64,000 nt of DNA, taken from the NCBI RefSeq assembly GCF_900156095.1, contig NZ_FTMJ01000018.1, positions 1 through 64,000 on the forward strand, given 5' to 3'. A program made the translations under genes and the position numbers. Numbering within the stretch: the stretch's first letter is position 1; every line of letters begins with the position of its first letter. Positions 12,608-21,754 of the stretch are shown here, piece after piece. The stretch is from Aeromonas sp. RU39B. Its GTDB lineage: Bacteria; Pseudomonadota; Gammaproteobacteria; Enterobacterales; Aeromonadaceae. Below the pieces are notes generated by a model. The model was not told where the DNA came from. It was given only the letters and a program-made list of their open reading frames with translations, and did not search any database.

Positions 12608-13243
12608 TCACCCGGCCAGTGCGCGGTAGTGCGCTTCCAGGCTCTCGATCTGGCTACGCATGCCGGCGCGCAGGTAAGGGCGTAGCAGAAACAGAATGCG
12701 CAAGATGCCCTTGTAGAGCAATGCCTTGGTCACGCGGGTGCCCGGTGCCTGGGCAATCTGGTAGGCAATCCAGAAGGTCACCACCATCTTGATGGTCTGG
12801 CCAAGATCTGGCAGATCCTCATCCGCCACCTCCAGCACCCCACCATCACGCAGACTGGCGAGCAGCGCCACCACGGCACTGCCAAGCTGCTCCTGCGCCT
12901 TGAGATATTTGTGCTGCAACCGCTCATCGCGACTAAGAATGTCGGGCAGATTGGCGTAGAAGAAGCGGAACTGCCACATCAGATAGAAGATGGCATCCAG
13001 ATAGCCCATCAGATGCTCAAGGCGGATCTCCTTGTCATGGATGGGCGAGAAGCTATCGGCCAGATGCTTGGCATAGTGGTCGAAGATGCTGTGGATGATG
13101 TCTTCCTTGTTGCGGAAGTGATAGTAGAGGTTGCCTGGGCTTATCCCCAGATGCGCCGCAATGTGGTTGGTCGTGACGTTGCGCTCCCCCTGTTCATTGA
13201 ACAGCTCGGTGGCCCCGTGGATGATCCTGTCTCTGGTTTTCAT
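12608..13243 (-). CDS. TetR/AcrR-family transcriptional regulator
   Basis: A 211-residue TetR-type protein. The N-terminal helix-turn-helix is clear (ELFNEQGERNVTTNHIAAHL, then PGNLYYHFRNKEDI), and a long helical ligand domain follows. It lies between the PIG-L gene (33-base gap) and kbl, all on the minus strand, so it could be cotranscribed with the LPS genes or act on kbl-tdh. The ligand and targets cannot be told from sequence. The aromatic-rich FYLMWQFRFFYANLP segment suggests a hydrophobic effector pocket. Confidence 0.85.
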   Translation of the reverse strand: MKTRDRIIHGATELFNEQGERNVTTNHIAAHLGISPGNLYYHFRNKEDIIHSIFDHYAKHLADSFSPIHDKEIRLEHLMGYLDAIFYLMWQFRFFYANLPDILSRDERLQHKYLKAQEQLGSAVVALLASLRDGGVLEVADEDLPDLGQTIKMVVTFWIAYQIAQAPGTRVTKALLYKGILRILFLLRPYLRAGMRSQIESLEAHYRALAG

Positions 13244-13276
13244 GTCCTCTCCGACGAAAACGGGTGTCCTGCTACG

Positions 13277-14542
13277 TTAAGATTGTTCGGTCATGCCACG
13301 CAGGAATGCGTCACCGGTGACCCAGCAGAAAACCTCATCGGCTTTGATGTGGGTTTGAAAATAGTCATGGGTTCCATAGTAATGGAAGCCGTTGTGGCGC
13401 ACGACCTGACCCCACCATCGCTTGAGTCGTTTTTCCAGCCGCAGATTTGCCTGAAGATCATGCATGCTGTCAAATGCGACCACTTTCTGCCGCTGGCGTT
13501 CCATATCTAGTGGGTGGCTGTAACACTGCCAGTCGCCGAGTCGCGACTGGTCATCAAACCAGGGCGGCAAGGTAGCCCGGCTATGTTCAGGACCATAGGG
13601 GAAATGTTTGCCATGACGCAGATGATTGGCATAAAGCAGCACCCGATCCGGAATAAAACCGCTGAATTGCATTGCCAGAGCCAGAGCTTCGGCAACCGCG
13701 ATGTGATCTCGATGGGGATCAAGCTCGGGATGTGTGACGAGCACGGTCGTCGGTCTGATCAACTCCAATAGCGATTTGATATCGGCAATCAGCCGGGCTC
13801 CGCTATGCTGACTATTCGCATCGTTGGGCAAGCGATGGGGATTCCAGCGCCGGAAACGGGACGGTGTCAGGGATGGGACTGATGGGTGTGGATGTATCTG
13901 ATTTGGCTCCGCGACTAAGGTACTCAGCATGTCATTGAAGTACCCTAGGCAAAACAGGCGATGAGGATTGACTCCTGCGAGACGTGGCGTACTGATGCTG
14001 TTCCAGGCACGGATATCGCCTTTGCGTAACACAGCCTCGTCCAATGAGGTGTCTAGACCATCAATATACTGTTTTTTTAGCGTTTTTAATTTCTCACCAG
14101 CACTGACGGTAATAATCCAGCTTTGCTCGGCGTGGTCACTGTAGAGACCATAGGCGGCCAGTTCTGCATCGTCCGGATGTGGAGAGAGAATAAGAATCGG
14201 ACCGTCGGTCAGATCGGGATTCTGAAAGGCAAAAAGCTCCCCTTCCTTGGCCAGTGAACAGTCAACAGCTTCAAGGCGGCAATCTGCCAGCGATACGATG
14301 CCGGTCAGATTGAACCAGCGCTCTCCCTCTTCGCCTGCTTCAATATATTGAACCCACTGTTGTTTGGGACCATGGATCTTGACGTGACCCTGCTTGCGGC
14401 GGCTGCGAGCACGGCAGTTTAGGCGAAGTAACATCGTCATCTCTGCACCATTAATACTCTTTTCGAGTATCAGGCGACCGGTTGAATCCAGTGTCACATG
14501 GCAAGAGTCAGTGGCTTTTAACGGATAGGTATGGTGCGTCAT
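13277..14542 (-). CDS. PIG-L/LmbE-type N-acetylglucosamine deacetylase, probably LPS core
   Basis: A 421-residue protein with a PIG-L domain from about residue 115 onward. The zinc-site motif SPHPDDAELAAYG and the second metal motif VLVTHPELDPHRDHIAVAEA are intact. An N-terminal extension of about 110 residues precedes the domain and has no motif I recognise. PIG-L enzymes remove the acetyl group from GlcNAc residues in glycans and lipids. The gene overlaps the stop of an upstream glycosyltransferase by ATGA, so the pair likely adds and then deacetylates a hexosamine in the LPS core; that specific role is inferred. Confidence 0.8.
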   Translation of the reverse strand: MTHHTYPLKATDSCHVTLDSTGRLILEKSINGAEMTMLLRLNCRARSRRKQGHVKIHGPKQQWVQYIEAGEEGERWFNLTGIVSLADCRLEAVDCSLAKEGELFAFQNPDLTDGPILILSPHPDDAELAAYGLYSDHAEQSWIITVSAGEKLKTLKKQYIDGLDTSLDEAVLRKGDIRAWNSISTPRLAGVNPHRLFCLGYFNDMLSTLVAEPNQIHPHPSVPSLTPSRFRRWNPHRLPNDANSQHSGARLIADIKSLLELIRPTTVLVTHPELDPHRDHIAVAEALALAMQFSGFIPDRVLLYANHLRHGKHFPYGPEHSRATLPPWFDDQSRLGDWQCYSHPLDMERQRQKVVAFDSMHDLQANLRLEKRLKRWWGQVVRHNGFHYYGTHDYFQTHIKADEVFCWVTGDAFLRGMTEQS

Positions 14543-15684
14543 GGTGCTTGTAATTCCACAAAACGTTGGGCCATGGCCATGTCATCGAAACGGGCTAACA
14601 GCGTCTCGTCTACCGGAACCGGATGCGACATCGCCTCACGCATCTTGTCGGCTAATGCCTCAGCATTCGGCGCAGAGAGCAGACGCATTTGTTCGCCAGT
14701 TAGTATTTCCCGGATGCCCCCCGGGACATCAGTGGCGATAACCTGAGTCCCACAGACTAATGATTCTATGAGCACCATGCCCAAGCCTTCAGAGCGTGAG
14801 CTGAGAACAAACGCCTCTGCTCCGGCCATCCACGGGTAGGGATTATCCTGATGTCCGGCAAAGATGACCCGGTCAGTGAGTCCTAACTCTGCCACCTTCT
14901 GTTCAAGTGATGCTCGTTCACTACCATCACCAACAATCACTAGCTGGCAAGACAGACCAGCTAACTTGAATGCCTCCAGCAGCATCTTTTGATTCTTCAC
15001 TGGAACCAGACGGCTAACGTGAACCAGATAGGGGGCGCTTGGCATAACTGGGAGAGGCGTGTTTGCCAGCCGCTTTATGTCAGCCATCGGCAGCCCGTTA
15101 TGAATGACGCAAACCTTGGCTGGTTTAACATCTGTCGCTTGTAACAAGCCACTGAGCATTGAGGCGATACCATGGGATACGCACACCACCTGCTTGTTTT
15201 GAAACAACAGGCGGCAAAACCAGCGCTTCCAGCGGTAGCTGCGAAGCTTCATCATCGAGCCCTCGACCACCTGCCATAGCCGTGAGTCTTGCCAGTTCCA
15301 CAGCAATTCGAATGCGCCTTGCCCTCGAATGATGATCTGGTCGAAATGGCCAAACTCCTCTTCCCAAGTAGCCACCTGTTGCTTTGCTCTGCGGCTTGAG
15401 AGCCATCCATTCCAGATAAATCCGGAGCCGGGAAAGATGAAACGCAGCAGTGTACGGTTCAAGAGATGCAGCAGCGCGCCAGATAACCCCTTTCGAGCCG
15501 TACGTTCAAGATCGCCTCCTGCATGCACGATGACTGATGAGTTTGGCATTTGCATGGCCTGACCGCGCAGGACCCAGATATGGACCTGGTGCCCTTGGGT
15601 TGCCAAGGCGTTGGCCAGATTGATCGTTGCTTTTTCAATGCCGCCATGTTGCAGGCGTCGCAAAATGATCAGGATTTGCTTCAT
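14539..15684 (-). CDS. Glycosyltransferase family 4 (LPS core type)
   Basis: A 381-residue GT-B fold transferase. The N-terminus has the acceptor-side glycine loop (LRRLQHGGIEKATINLANAL). The C-terminal half carries the GT4 donor motifs VHVSRLVPVKNQKMLLEAF and LSSRSEGLGMVLIESLVCG, with the E-x7-E pair. An in-frame TTG lies three codons upstream, but the ATG at 15684 has GGAGA at good spacing. It is divergent from hldD and translationally coupled to the PIG-L gene, so both likely modify the LPS inner or outer core. Confidence 0.87.
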   Translation of the reverse strand: MKQILIILRRLQHGGIEKATINLANALATQGHQVHIWVLRGQAMQMPNSSVIVHAGGDLERTARKGLSGALLHLLNRTLLRFIFPGSGFIWNGWLSSRRAKQQVATWEEEFGHFDQIIIRGQGAFELLWNWQDSRLWQVVEGSMMKLRSYRWKRWFCRLLFQNKQVVCVSHGIASMLSGLLQATDVKPAKVCVIHNGLPMADIKRLANTPLPVMPSAPYLVHVSRLVPVKNQKMLLEAFKLAGLSCQLVIVGDGSERASLEQKVAELGLTDRVIFAGHQDNPYPWMAGAEAFVLSSRSEGLGMVLIESLVCGTQVIATDVPGGIREILTGEQMRLLSAPNAEALADKMREAMSHPVPVDETLLARFDDMAMAQRFVELQAP

Positions 15685-15911
15685 CTTCTCCAAGGACTAC
15701 AGATTGTGTGCTCATGTCAGTTACCGGCAGATTCTGTCGGTAAGACGTGGTGTGTATCAGCTCAACATCAGGCAGGAGCAGGAGTGAAGATGGAAGATGT
15801 TTCTGCTCGAGACTGAGTACATGATAAACTTTTCGGCAATTTTCAAATCGCCCACTATACACGCCTTTGTGGCCTGTCTCATCGTGGGCCCATCTTTAGA
15901 GGGTAACCCCC

Positions 15912-16865
15912 ATGATCGTAGTCACTGGTGGCGCCGGTTTTATCGGCAGCAATCTGGTCAAACAGCTGAACGCACAAGGTCGTACCGATGTGGTGGTGAT
16001 CGATGATCTCACCGACGGCACCAAGTTTGTGAATCTGGTCGATCTCACGATTGCCGATTACATGGACAAAGACGAGTTCCAGGGGCGTATCGTCTCCGGC
16101 GACGAGTTCGAGGAGTGGGATGGTATCGAGGTGATCTTCCACGAAGGCGCTTGCTCGGCCACCACAGAGTGGAATGGCAAGTTCGTGATGGAAGTGAACT
16201 ATGAGTACTCCAAGGATCTGTTCCACTACTGCATCGAGCGTGAAATTCCGTTCATTTACGCGTCGTCGGCAGCGACTTATGGTGGCCGCAATGACAACTT
16301 CATTGAAGATCCCAAGTTCGAGCAACCGCTGAACGTTTATGGTTACTCCAAGCAGTTGTTCGACCAATACGTGCGTCGCTGGATGCCGCAAATCAACTCG
16401 CAAGTGGTTGGCCTGAAGTACTTCAATGTCTATGGACCGCGCGAGCAGCACAAGGGCTCCATGGCATCGGTGGCTTTCCACCTCAATACCCAGGTGAAGC
16501 AGGGTGAGAATCCCAAGCTGTTTGAAGGCTGTGACGGCTTTCCCAATGGCGGCCAGATGCGTGACTTCGTCTATGTGGAAGATGTCTGCAAGGTCAACCT
16601 GTGGTTCTGGCAAAACCCGCAACACTCCGGCATTTACAACTGTGGCACCGGCCGTGCCGAGCCGTTCCAGAACGTGGCCGAGGCAGTTATTCGTCATCAT
16701 GCCAAGGGGCAGATCGAATACATCCCCTTCCCGGATCACCTCAAAGGACGTTATCAGAGCTTTACCCAGGCCGACCTCACCAAGTTGCGCGGTGTTGGCT
16801 ATGACGGTGAGTTCAAAACCGTGGCCGAAGGTGTGGCGGAATATATGACTTGGTTAAATCGATAA
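15912..16865 (+). CDS. hldD: ADP-L-glycero-D-manno-heptose 6-epimerase
   Basis: A 317-residue short-chain epimerase that makes ADP-L-glycero-beta-D-manno-heptose, the heptose donor of the LPS inner core. The NADP-binding motif [11 protein letters not shown] is at the start. The [19 protein letters not shown] region and the catalytic Y-x3-K ([18 protein letters not shown]) match HldD, as does [16 protein letters not shown]. It heads a plus-strand LPS cluster; its stop overlaps the next start as TAATG. The 227-base spacer before it holds no promoter I would commit to. Confidence 0.97.
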   Translation: MIVVTGGAGFIGSNLVKQLNAQGRTDVVVIDDLTDGTKFVNLVDLTIADYMDKDEFQGRIVSGDEFEEWDGIEVIFHEGACSATTEWNGKFVMEVNYEYSKDLFHYCIEREIPFIYASSAATYGGRNDNFIEDPKFEQPLNVYGYSKQLFDQYVRRWMPQINSQVVGLKYFNVYGPREQHKGSMASVAFHLNTQVKQGENPKLFEGCDGFPNGGQMRDFVYVEDVCKVNLWFWQNPQHSGIYNCGTGRAEPFQNVAEAVIRHHAKGQIEYIPFPDHLKGRYQSFTQADLTKLRGVGYDGEFKTVAEGVAEYMTWLNR

Positions 16866-17974
16866 TGACCAGCCGTGAGTGCGCGCCGGTCGTGTTGCAT
16901 GTCTGCCTCTCCCTTGGTTGGGGGGGGCTGGAGATGTATCCGATTCGGATCGGTACAGCTCAGCGTCAGCGCGGGATGAGAGTCTATGCGCTGGCGCTGG
17001 AGGGAAGCCGTATTGCGCAGGATATGCAGGCCGCTGGAATTGAGGTCCTGACTGTCCCCTCCCGAACTCGTGCCATCTTGCAGTTGCCACGCTTGCTGCA
17101 TTGGGTTCGTGAGCGTGGTATCACGGTCGTGCATAGTCACAAGTCAGCCGATCTGTTGCTTCTGGCATTGCTGAAGTCGTTTGCTCCGCTGCGTTTGATT
17201 TTTACCGAACACATGGGGGCCAAGCGCCCCAAGAAAGATTGGTTGCATCGCTGGATTTATGGCCATGTCGATATGGTGCTCTCCATTAGTGATGAGACAC
17301 TAAAACGTAATCGTGCCGCGTTGCCATTGCCGCCGGAGAAGATACAGCGGTTGTGGTTAGGCACCGAATTGCAGCGCTGCGATGAAGCACCAGAGAGTAT
17401 CAGAGCCGAATTGGGCATTGGCCCGGGTCCTGTGGTCGGAATGGTGGGGCGTATGACACCAGGCAAAGGTCAACGCGAATTGCTTGAGGCATTCTGTCTG
17501 CTCAAAGCCAATCATCCGCAATTACAGTTGTTGCTGGTAGGTGGATTGCACGCATCTGAAGGTGCCAATGAGCAGTTTGTTGCCGAACTGCAGAGAGTGA
17601 TTGCTGAGCGTCATCTCAGTGATGCGGTGCATATGCCTGGATTTCGCAGAGATACGCCTAGAATGCTGCAAGCCATGGATGTGGTGGTGATTCCATCACA
17701 CAACGAGGCGTTTGGTTTGGCAGTCATCGAAGCGATGGCTGCGGCAAAACCGATTGTGGGTTCTTCTCGCGGTGCTATCCCTGAAGTATTGGGAGAGGCA
17801 GGTTTACTTGCGGACCCCTTGTTACCTGATTCGATAGCGGCACAAATAGAGATAGTTCTTCCTTCATCCAGGAGGGCTACAGCATTAGCAGAACAGGCGC
17901 TGCATCGTGTCCGGTCATTCTTTTCTATTGATTCTCATATGGCCGTACTCAACAGCTATTACTTGGGCAGATAA
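16865..17974 (+). CDS. Glycosyltransferase family 4
   Basis: A 369-residue GT-B transferase. Acceptor-side GWGGLEMYPIRIG and donor-side GMVGRMTPGKGQRELLEAF and IPSHNEAFGLAVIEAMAAAK are GT4 hallmarks. The ATG at 16865 overlaps the hldD stop by one base, giving tight coupling. It is likely an LPS core glucosyl-, heptosyl- or hexosaminyl-transferase; donor and linkage cannot be read from sequence. Base composition is still GC-rich like the chromosome, unlike the genes after 18.7 kb. Confidence 0.85.
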   Translation: MTSRECAPVVLHVCLSLGWGGLEMYPIRIGTAQRQRGMRVYALALEGSRIAQDMQAAGIEVLTVPSRTRAILQLPRLLHWVRERGITVVHSHKSADLLLLALLKSFAPLRLIFTEHMGAKRPKKDWLHRWIYGHVDMVLSISDETLKRNRAALPLPPEKIQRLWLGTELQRCDEAPESIRAELGIGPGPVVGMVGRMTPGKGQRELLEAFCLLKANHPQLQLLLVGGLHASEGANEQFVAELQRVIAERHLSDAVHMPGFRRDTPRMLQAMDVVVIPSHNEAFGLAVIEAMAAAKPIVGSSRGAIPEVLGEAGLLADPLLPDSIAAQIEIVLPSSRRATALAEQALHRVRSFFSIDSHMAVLNSYYLGR

Positions 17975-18019
17975 GTCTCTGCCCAAGTAATCTCTTTGTG
18001 TCTTAGCTGAGGTTTTTAC

Positions 18020-18733
18020 GTGGGATTCATTTCTGTATTTATTAATGGTCGAGCTGGACGGTATTGGTCTTGGCATAATGCTTTGCCAGAGAGTGAATGG
18101 ATTCTGGTTAGTACCCCTCAGATGAAGGAGTTTGAGCGACTGGGTAGCAGTGGCTTCTTCTGGCACGCGGCCTCATCTAGCCTCTGCAAAATTGCCATTG
18201 ATAAGTATCGACCTGCACAGCAACCATGGCGTTGGTTGACTCGAGACATTATAGAGCGTCGCATCCTTGGAAAAGTAGATGCGCTACGAGAGTGGTCTTC
18301 CAACCGAGAGATGCGCCGTTTGGGCATTGACACGATCGAATGTCGCGGTGTAGCGATGGCGCTAAACCCATTCAATGCTTATGGCTCATTACTATTGATG
18401 GAATTACTGCATCCAGCAGAGACGCTACGTAGCGTATACGAAAATACTGATAGTATAGGAAAAAGAGAAATCATTGACTACTTGGCCGAGAGCATAGGGA
18501 AGGTTGCGATGGCTGGATACTACTTCTCTGATCTCCATTTGAACAATATCTTGGTTTCCGGTGAGAGAAAAGTATGGGTCGATACTCATATTCGTCGTCT
18601 ACCACAGTCTCAAGAGAAGGCGTCCGCTCTTCTGAATCAATCTCTGTCAGCAAAAAAAATGCTGGGAGAGGAGAATAGAAAAGAGATTGGGCTTTATCTT
18701 AAATCTTTACTTAGCTGGTATCAGTTTTCGTGA
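18020..18733 (+). CDS. LPS core kinase-like protein (WaaY/RfaY-like)
   Basis: A 237-residue protein with a minimal kinase-like catalytic loop, YFSDLHLNNILVSG (HxD-x4-N style), followed by VWVDTHIRRLP, where a DxG metal motif is expected but altered. An N-terminal beta-rich half (SVFINGRAGRYWSW, CRGVAMALNPF) may be the ATP-binding lobe, but I see no clear ATP lysine. LPS core heptose kinases of the WaaY/WaaP type are this length and lie in such clusters. A GTG at 18020 begins it. The function is inferred from length, loop and place; it may be an inactive relative. Confidence 0.55.
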   Translation: MGFISVFINGRAGRYWSWHNALPESEWILVSTPQMKEFERLGSSGFFWHAASSSLCKIAIDKYRPAQQPWRWLTRDIIERRILGKVDALREWSSNREMRRLGIDTIECRGVAMALNPFNAYGSLLLMELLHPAETLRSVYENTDSIGKREIIDYLAESIGKVAMAGYYFSDLHLNNILVSGERKVWVDTHIRRLPQSQEKASALLNQSLSAKKMLGEENRKEIGLYLKSLLSWYQFS

Positions 18734-18747
18734 GAACTGGAGTTTCT

Positions 18748-19566
18748 ATGCCTAAAGTCAGTGTGATCATGACATCATTCAATCGTGCTGAGCTTTTGCC
18801 TCGTGCGATTGAATCTGTTTTATCGCAGGATATGACAGATTTCGAGCTAATCATTGTTGATGACGGGTCTCAAGATAACTCCCCCAAGGTTATCACTGAC
18901 TATGCAGAGAGAGATGAGCGTATCCATGCTGTTTTGAATGCTCATAACCGAGGGGCTAACGCTTGCCGTAATCAAGGAATTGAGTTAGCTAGTGGTGAGT
19001 TTATCACTGGTCTTGATGACGATGATTATTTCCTTCCTGAGCGGTTAAGAATTCTTCTTGCTGCGTATAACGATGCATATTCATTTGTATGTGATAACGT
19101 AAAAATAAAGCAGGCTGATTCATTTAGGCTTGCATATAAAAATGGTCCCTTATTGATCACGAAGGGGAAAATACTAAAAACCAATCATGCAGGGAATCAA
19201 GTATTTACCAGAACGCAGCGACTCAGGGATATTGGTGGTTTTGATATCACTCTCAGGCGGCAGCAGGATTATGATGCTTGGACCCGACTTATCCTAAAGT
19301 TTGGTCCTGCCCAGAGAATTGATGTGGGCACCTATGTCATGGATATGTCTCATGGTGGCGTTAGAATTTCTACTCGTGAGAAAAAAATTGATAGCCTAAC
19401 GAAGTATTACAGTAAGTATGGCGAATTTATGAGCCCTAGGCTTAGACTATATCACAGAATTCGCCTGTATTTTATGAATGCAGCTGTTCCCGGCTTTTCT
19501 CCTGCGGAGTGTCTCTTTATGCCGATCTGGAGTTGGAAGCAATTTAAGAGTAATCGATATGAATGA
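18748..19566 (+). CDS. Glycosyltransferase family 2
   Basis: A 272-residue GT-A transferase. The N-terminus is the classic VSVIMTSFNRAELLPRAIES with IIVDDGSQDNSP, and a DxD-type metal site is visible in TGLDDDDYFLPERL. The ATG at 18748 is preferred over an upstream GTG because GGAG lies 5 bases before it. It overlaps the next gene by 8 bases. Rising AT content and AGA/ATA codons begin around here. Confidence 0.87.
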   Translation: MPKVSVIMTSFNRAELLPRAIESVLSQDMTDFELIIVDDGSQDNSPKVITDYAERDERIHAVLNAHNRGANACRNQGIELASGEFITGLDDDDYFLPERLRILLAAYNDAYSFVCDNVKIKQADSFRLAYKNGPLLITKGKILKTNHAGNQVFTRTQRLRDIGGFDITLRRQQDYDAWTRLILKFGPAQRIDVGTYVMDMSHGGVRISTREKKIDSLTKYYSKYGEFMSPRLRLYHRIRLYFMNAAVPGFSPAECLFMPIWSWKQFKSNRYE

Positions 19567-20893
19567 AAATAATAAAAATTATCATGGCTTTTCAGCTTCT
19601 ATTTTTGATGTTTGTAAAATGTCATTAAGATGGATAGCAATAATTTTATTTTTCATCTATGTTGCGCTTGGTCCATTATCTCATGAGCAGAGTCTGTTGC
19701 AGCGATGGATAATAATTATTACGCTGGTCTCACTATGTTTAGAACAACAGGCAAAGAAACTGCTGCATGATCCGATATGTTGGTGTCTGTTATTGGCCCT
19801 GTTATCCCAAAGTTTAACATGGTTAGTTGGTAAGCAGTTGGGGAATGGCTACTTCTCGAATCCATTTAACCTGAGTTTTATTGGAAGCATATTCGTGTTT
19901 GTTGCTGTAGCACATATTGTAAAAGCCAATAAGTATATCTTGTATGGAGCATTTCTAGTCGCTGTGGTGCAATATGGATATCTTACCATTTTAAAAGGTG
20001 GAATGCATTCTCAATGGTTGTTGGGATTCTCTGGTTCCCGCGTTGACTTTGCTGTTAGAAATGCACAGCATACTTCGATGATATTTGGTTCTTTATTGAT
20101 AAGCGCATGTTGCTTATATAGACAGATACTGTCAATGACCAAGAGTAAAGTAGTAAATGTATTGGTGTTTACAACGCTACTCATTTTCTCTTTTTCTGGT
20201 TGTGTGATTACACAGACTAGAGCTATCTATCTGGCACTATTATTCAGTATCGGTACGTTCGTTGTTCTATATTTGACATTTAAGCTTAGTGATAAAAAAT
20301 CACGGCTTGTATTTATTTCATCATTATTAACTATTGCCATAGTGGGTGGTTTTTTTTCAAGCGGGATTCTCGAACATAGAGTTAACGCTGAATCAGATGT
20401 AGTTTCTGGTGTTATTGAGGGGGGTAGTAAGGATATTCCCTATACGAGCATCGGTGTTAGATTGAATACTTGGCTAGAGGCGTTGTCCGCATTTGAAAAG
20501 CGACCTATAACTGGCTGGGGAGAGAAGGCTAGGAAAGAGGTCATTAAGAACTCAACCATTCTTCCTGATTGGGTTAAGCATGATTTTGGTCATCTCCATA
20601 ATTATTTCATTGAGGTCACTCTTTCATTTGGATTGCTTGGTTTGTCGTCGGTCATCGCTATGTTTATCGTATTAATAACTCGCTTCTATAAGCGTATTGA
20701 TGGACAAGATGGCGATTTTATGCTGTTAGGAGTGGCATTCTGTGTTTATTTCATCATTGCAAATAATTTTGAGTCATATTTGACTTATGATACTGGTAAA
20801 TATGTTTTTTCAATTCTAATCGGATCTATCTATTCCCTGGTGTTATACGAAAATCCGCGGGATGTTAAACTAGGGTCTAAAAATGAAGCGTAA
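19559..20893 (+). CDS. waaL: O-antigen ligase / polymerase-like membrane protein (WaaL)
   Basis: A 444-residue inner-membrane protein with about eleven hydrophobic segments and a large periplasmic loop near residues 280-350. Loop motifs GVRLNTWLEALSAFEKRPI and FGHLHNYFIEV supply the conserved arginine and histidine of the Wzy_C/WaaL family. WaaL joins O-antigen from undecaprenyl diphosphate to the lipid A core on the periplasmic side. A Wzy polymerase is the alternative, but placement in a core cluster with hldD favours the ligase. The start at 19559 overlaps the GT2 stop. Composition is strongly AT-rich. Confidence 0.75.
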   Translation: MNENNKNYHGFSASIFDVCKMSLRWIAIILFFIYVALGPLSHEQSLLQRWIIIITLVSLCLEQQAKKLLHDPICWCLLLALLSQSLTWLVGKQLGNGYFSNPFNLSFIGSIFVFVAVAHIVKANKYILYGAFLVAVVQYGYLTILKGGMHSQWLLGFSGSRVDFAVRNAQHTSMIFGSLLISACCLYRQILSMTKSKVVNVLVFTTLLIFSFSGCVITQTRAIYLALLFSIGTFVVLYLTFKLSDKKSRLVFISSLLTIAIVGGFFSSGILEHRVNAESDVVSGVIEGGSKDIPYTSIGVRLNTWLEALSAFEKRPITGWGEKARKEVIKNSTILPDWVKHDFGHLHNYFIEVTLSFGLLGLSSVIAMFIVLITRFYKRIDGQDGDFMLLGVAFCVYFIIANNFESYLTYDTGKYVFSILIGSIYSLVLYENPRDVKLGSKNEA

Positions 20894-21752
20894 ATTGATC
20901 AGGAATATGAAAAAAATATGGGCATCCACATGCGCATCATATTATCGTTGGTGTAATGTGTTTTCATGCAAAAAGCTAAAAATGCAAGGACCTGTAAACG
21001 TGTCGTTGACCTCCTATGGTATTCGCCTTGATAAGGTTTATCTAACCATAGAGTCTCTTTTTAATCAGACAGTAAAGCCAAATGCGGTTTTTCTCTGGAT
21101 AGCTAAGAGAGACTGCCCATCAATCGAATCACTTCCAGTTGAACTGAAAAGGTTGGTAGCAAGGGGTCTTCATATTGAGTTGGTCGATGAAGATCTACGG
21201 TCTTATAAAAAGCTTGTTCATCTGTACGAAAAATATGTTAGAGAAGGTTTTTCTCTACCCATCGTGACTGTCGATGATGATAGAATATATCCACGCAATT
21301 TTTTGGCCGAGATGTTAAAATCTCATCAAGAGCACCCCCAATGTACGATATGTTATCGTGGGCATCTAGTATATTGTGATCGCGATGGTGTTTTTGATTA
21401 TAACTCATCGTTGAAAAGACCTGTGCCTCATTCAGCGCATCAAGAACTTATCCCCACCGGGGTGGGTGGCGTTCTTTATCCACTTCAATCATTATCTAAA
21501 GAAATTGCAGATCGTGACTCATTTCTTAAAAATGCACCAGATGCAGATGATATATGGTTTAAAGCTGTAACATTGAAAAATGGTTTTCACTCTATAATGG
21601 TACATAATGAAAAGAAAGATTTCATGAAGATATCTTACGCATATTCTCATGGCCTTCACCACACTAATGTGAGAGAGAATAAAAACAACCTGTGCCTAGA
21701 AAAAACTATGCGCCACTTCGGTTTGGTTGAAAAATTTATTAAAAGTGAGTAG
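20883..21752 (+). CDS. Putative glycosyltransferase (GT-A-like) of the LPS locus
   Basis: A 289-residue protein with a short basic N-terminus, then a nucleotide-sugar-type strand-loop VNVSLTSYGIRLDKVYLTIE. A likely DxD metal site, LPIVTVDDDRIYPRNFLAEM, is followed by a C-terminal half with DADDIWFKAVTL. This layout fits a GT-A glycosyltransferase of a poorly described group. It overlaps the waaL stop by 11 bases and is 2 bases from the next gene, so it belongs to the same AT-rich transcript. No signal peptide is evident. Confidence 0.65.
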   Translation: MKRKLIRNMKKIWASTCASYYRWCNVFSCKKLKMQGPVNVSLTSYGIRLDKVYLTIESLFNQTVKPNAVFLWIAKRDCPSIESLPVELKRLVARGLHIELVDEDLRSYKKLVHLYEKYVREGFSLPIVTVDDDRIYPRNFLAEMLKSHQEHPQCTICYRGHLVYCDRDGVFDYNSSLKRPVPHSAHQELIPTGVGGVLYPLQSLSKEIADRDSFLKNAPDADDIWFKAVTLKNGFHSIMVHNEKKDFMKISYAYSHGLHHTNVRENKNNLCLEKTMRHFGLVEKFIKSE

Positions 21753-21754
21753 AT

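Noticed and set aside
15685-15911. JUMPstart/ops element or clear promoter before hldD.
   Set aside because: No GGCGGTAG core is present and no well-spaced -35/-10 pair could be defended.
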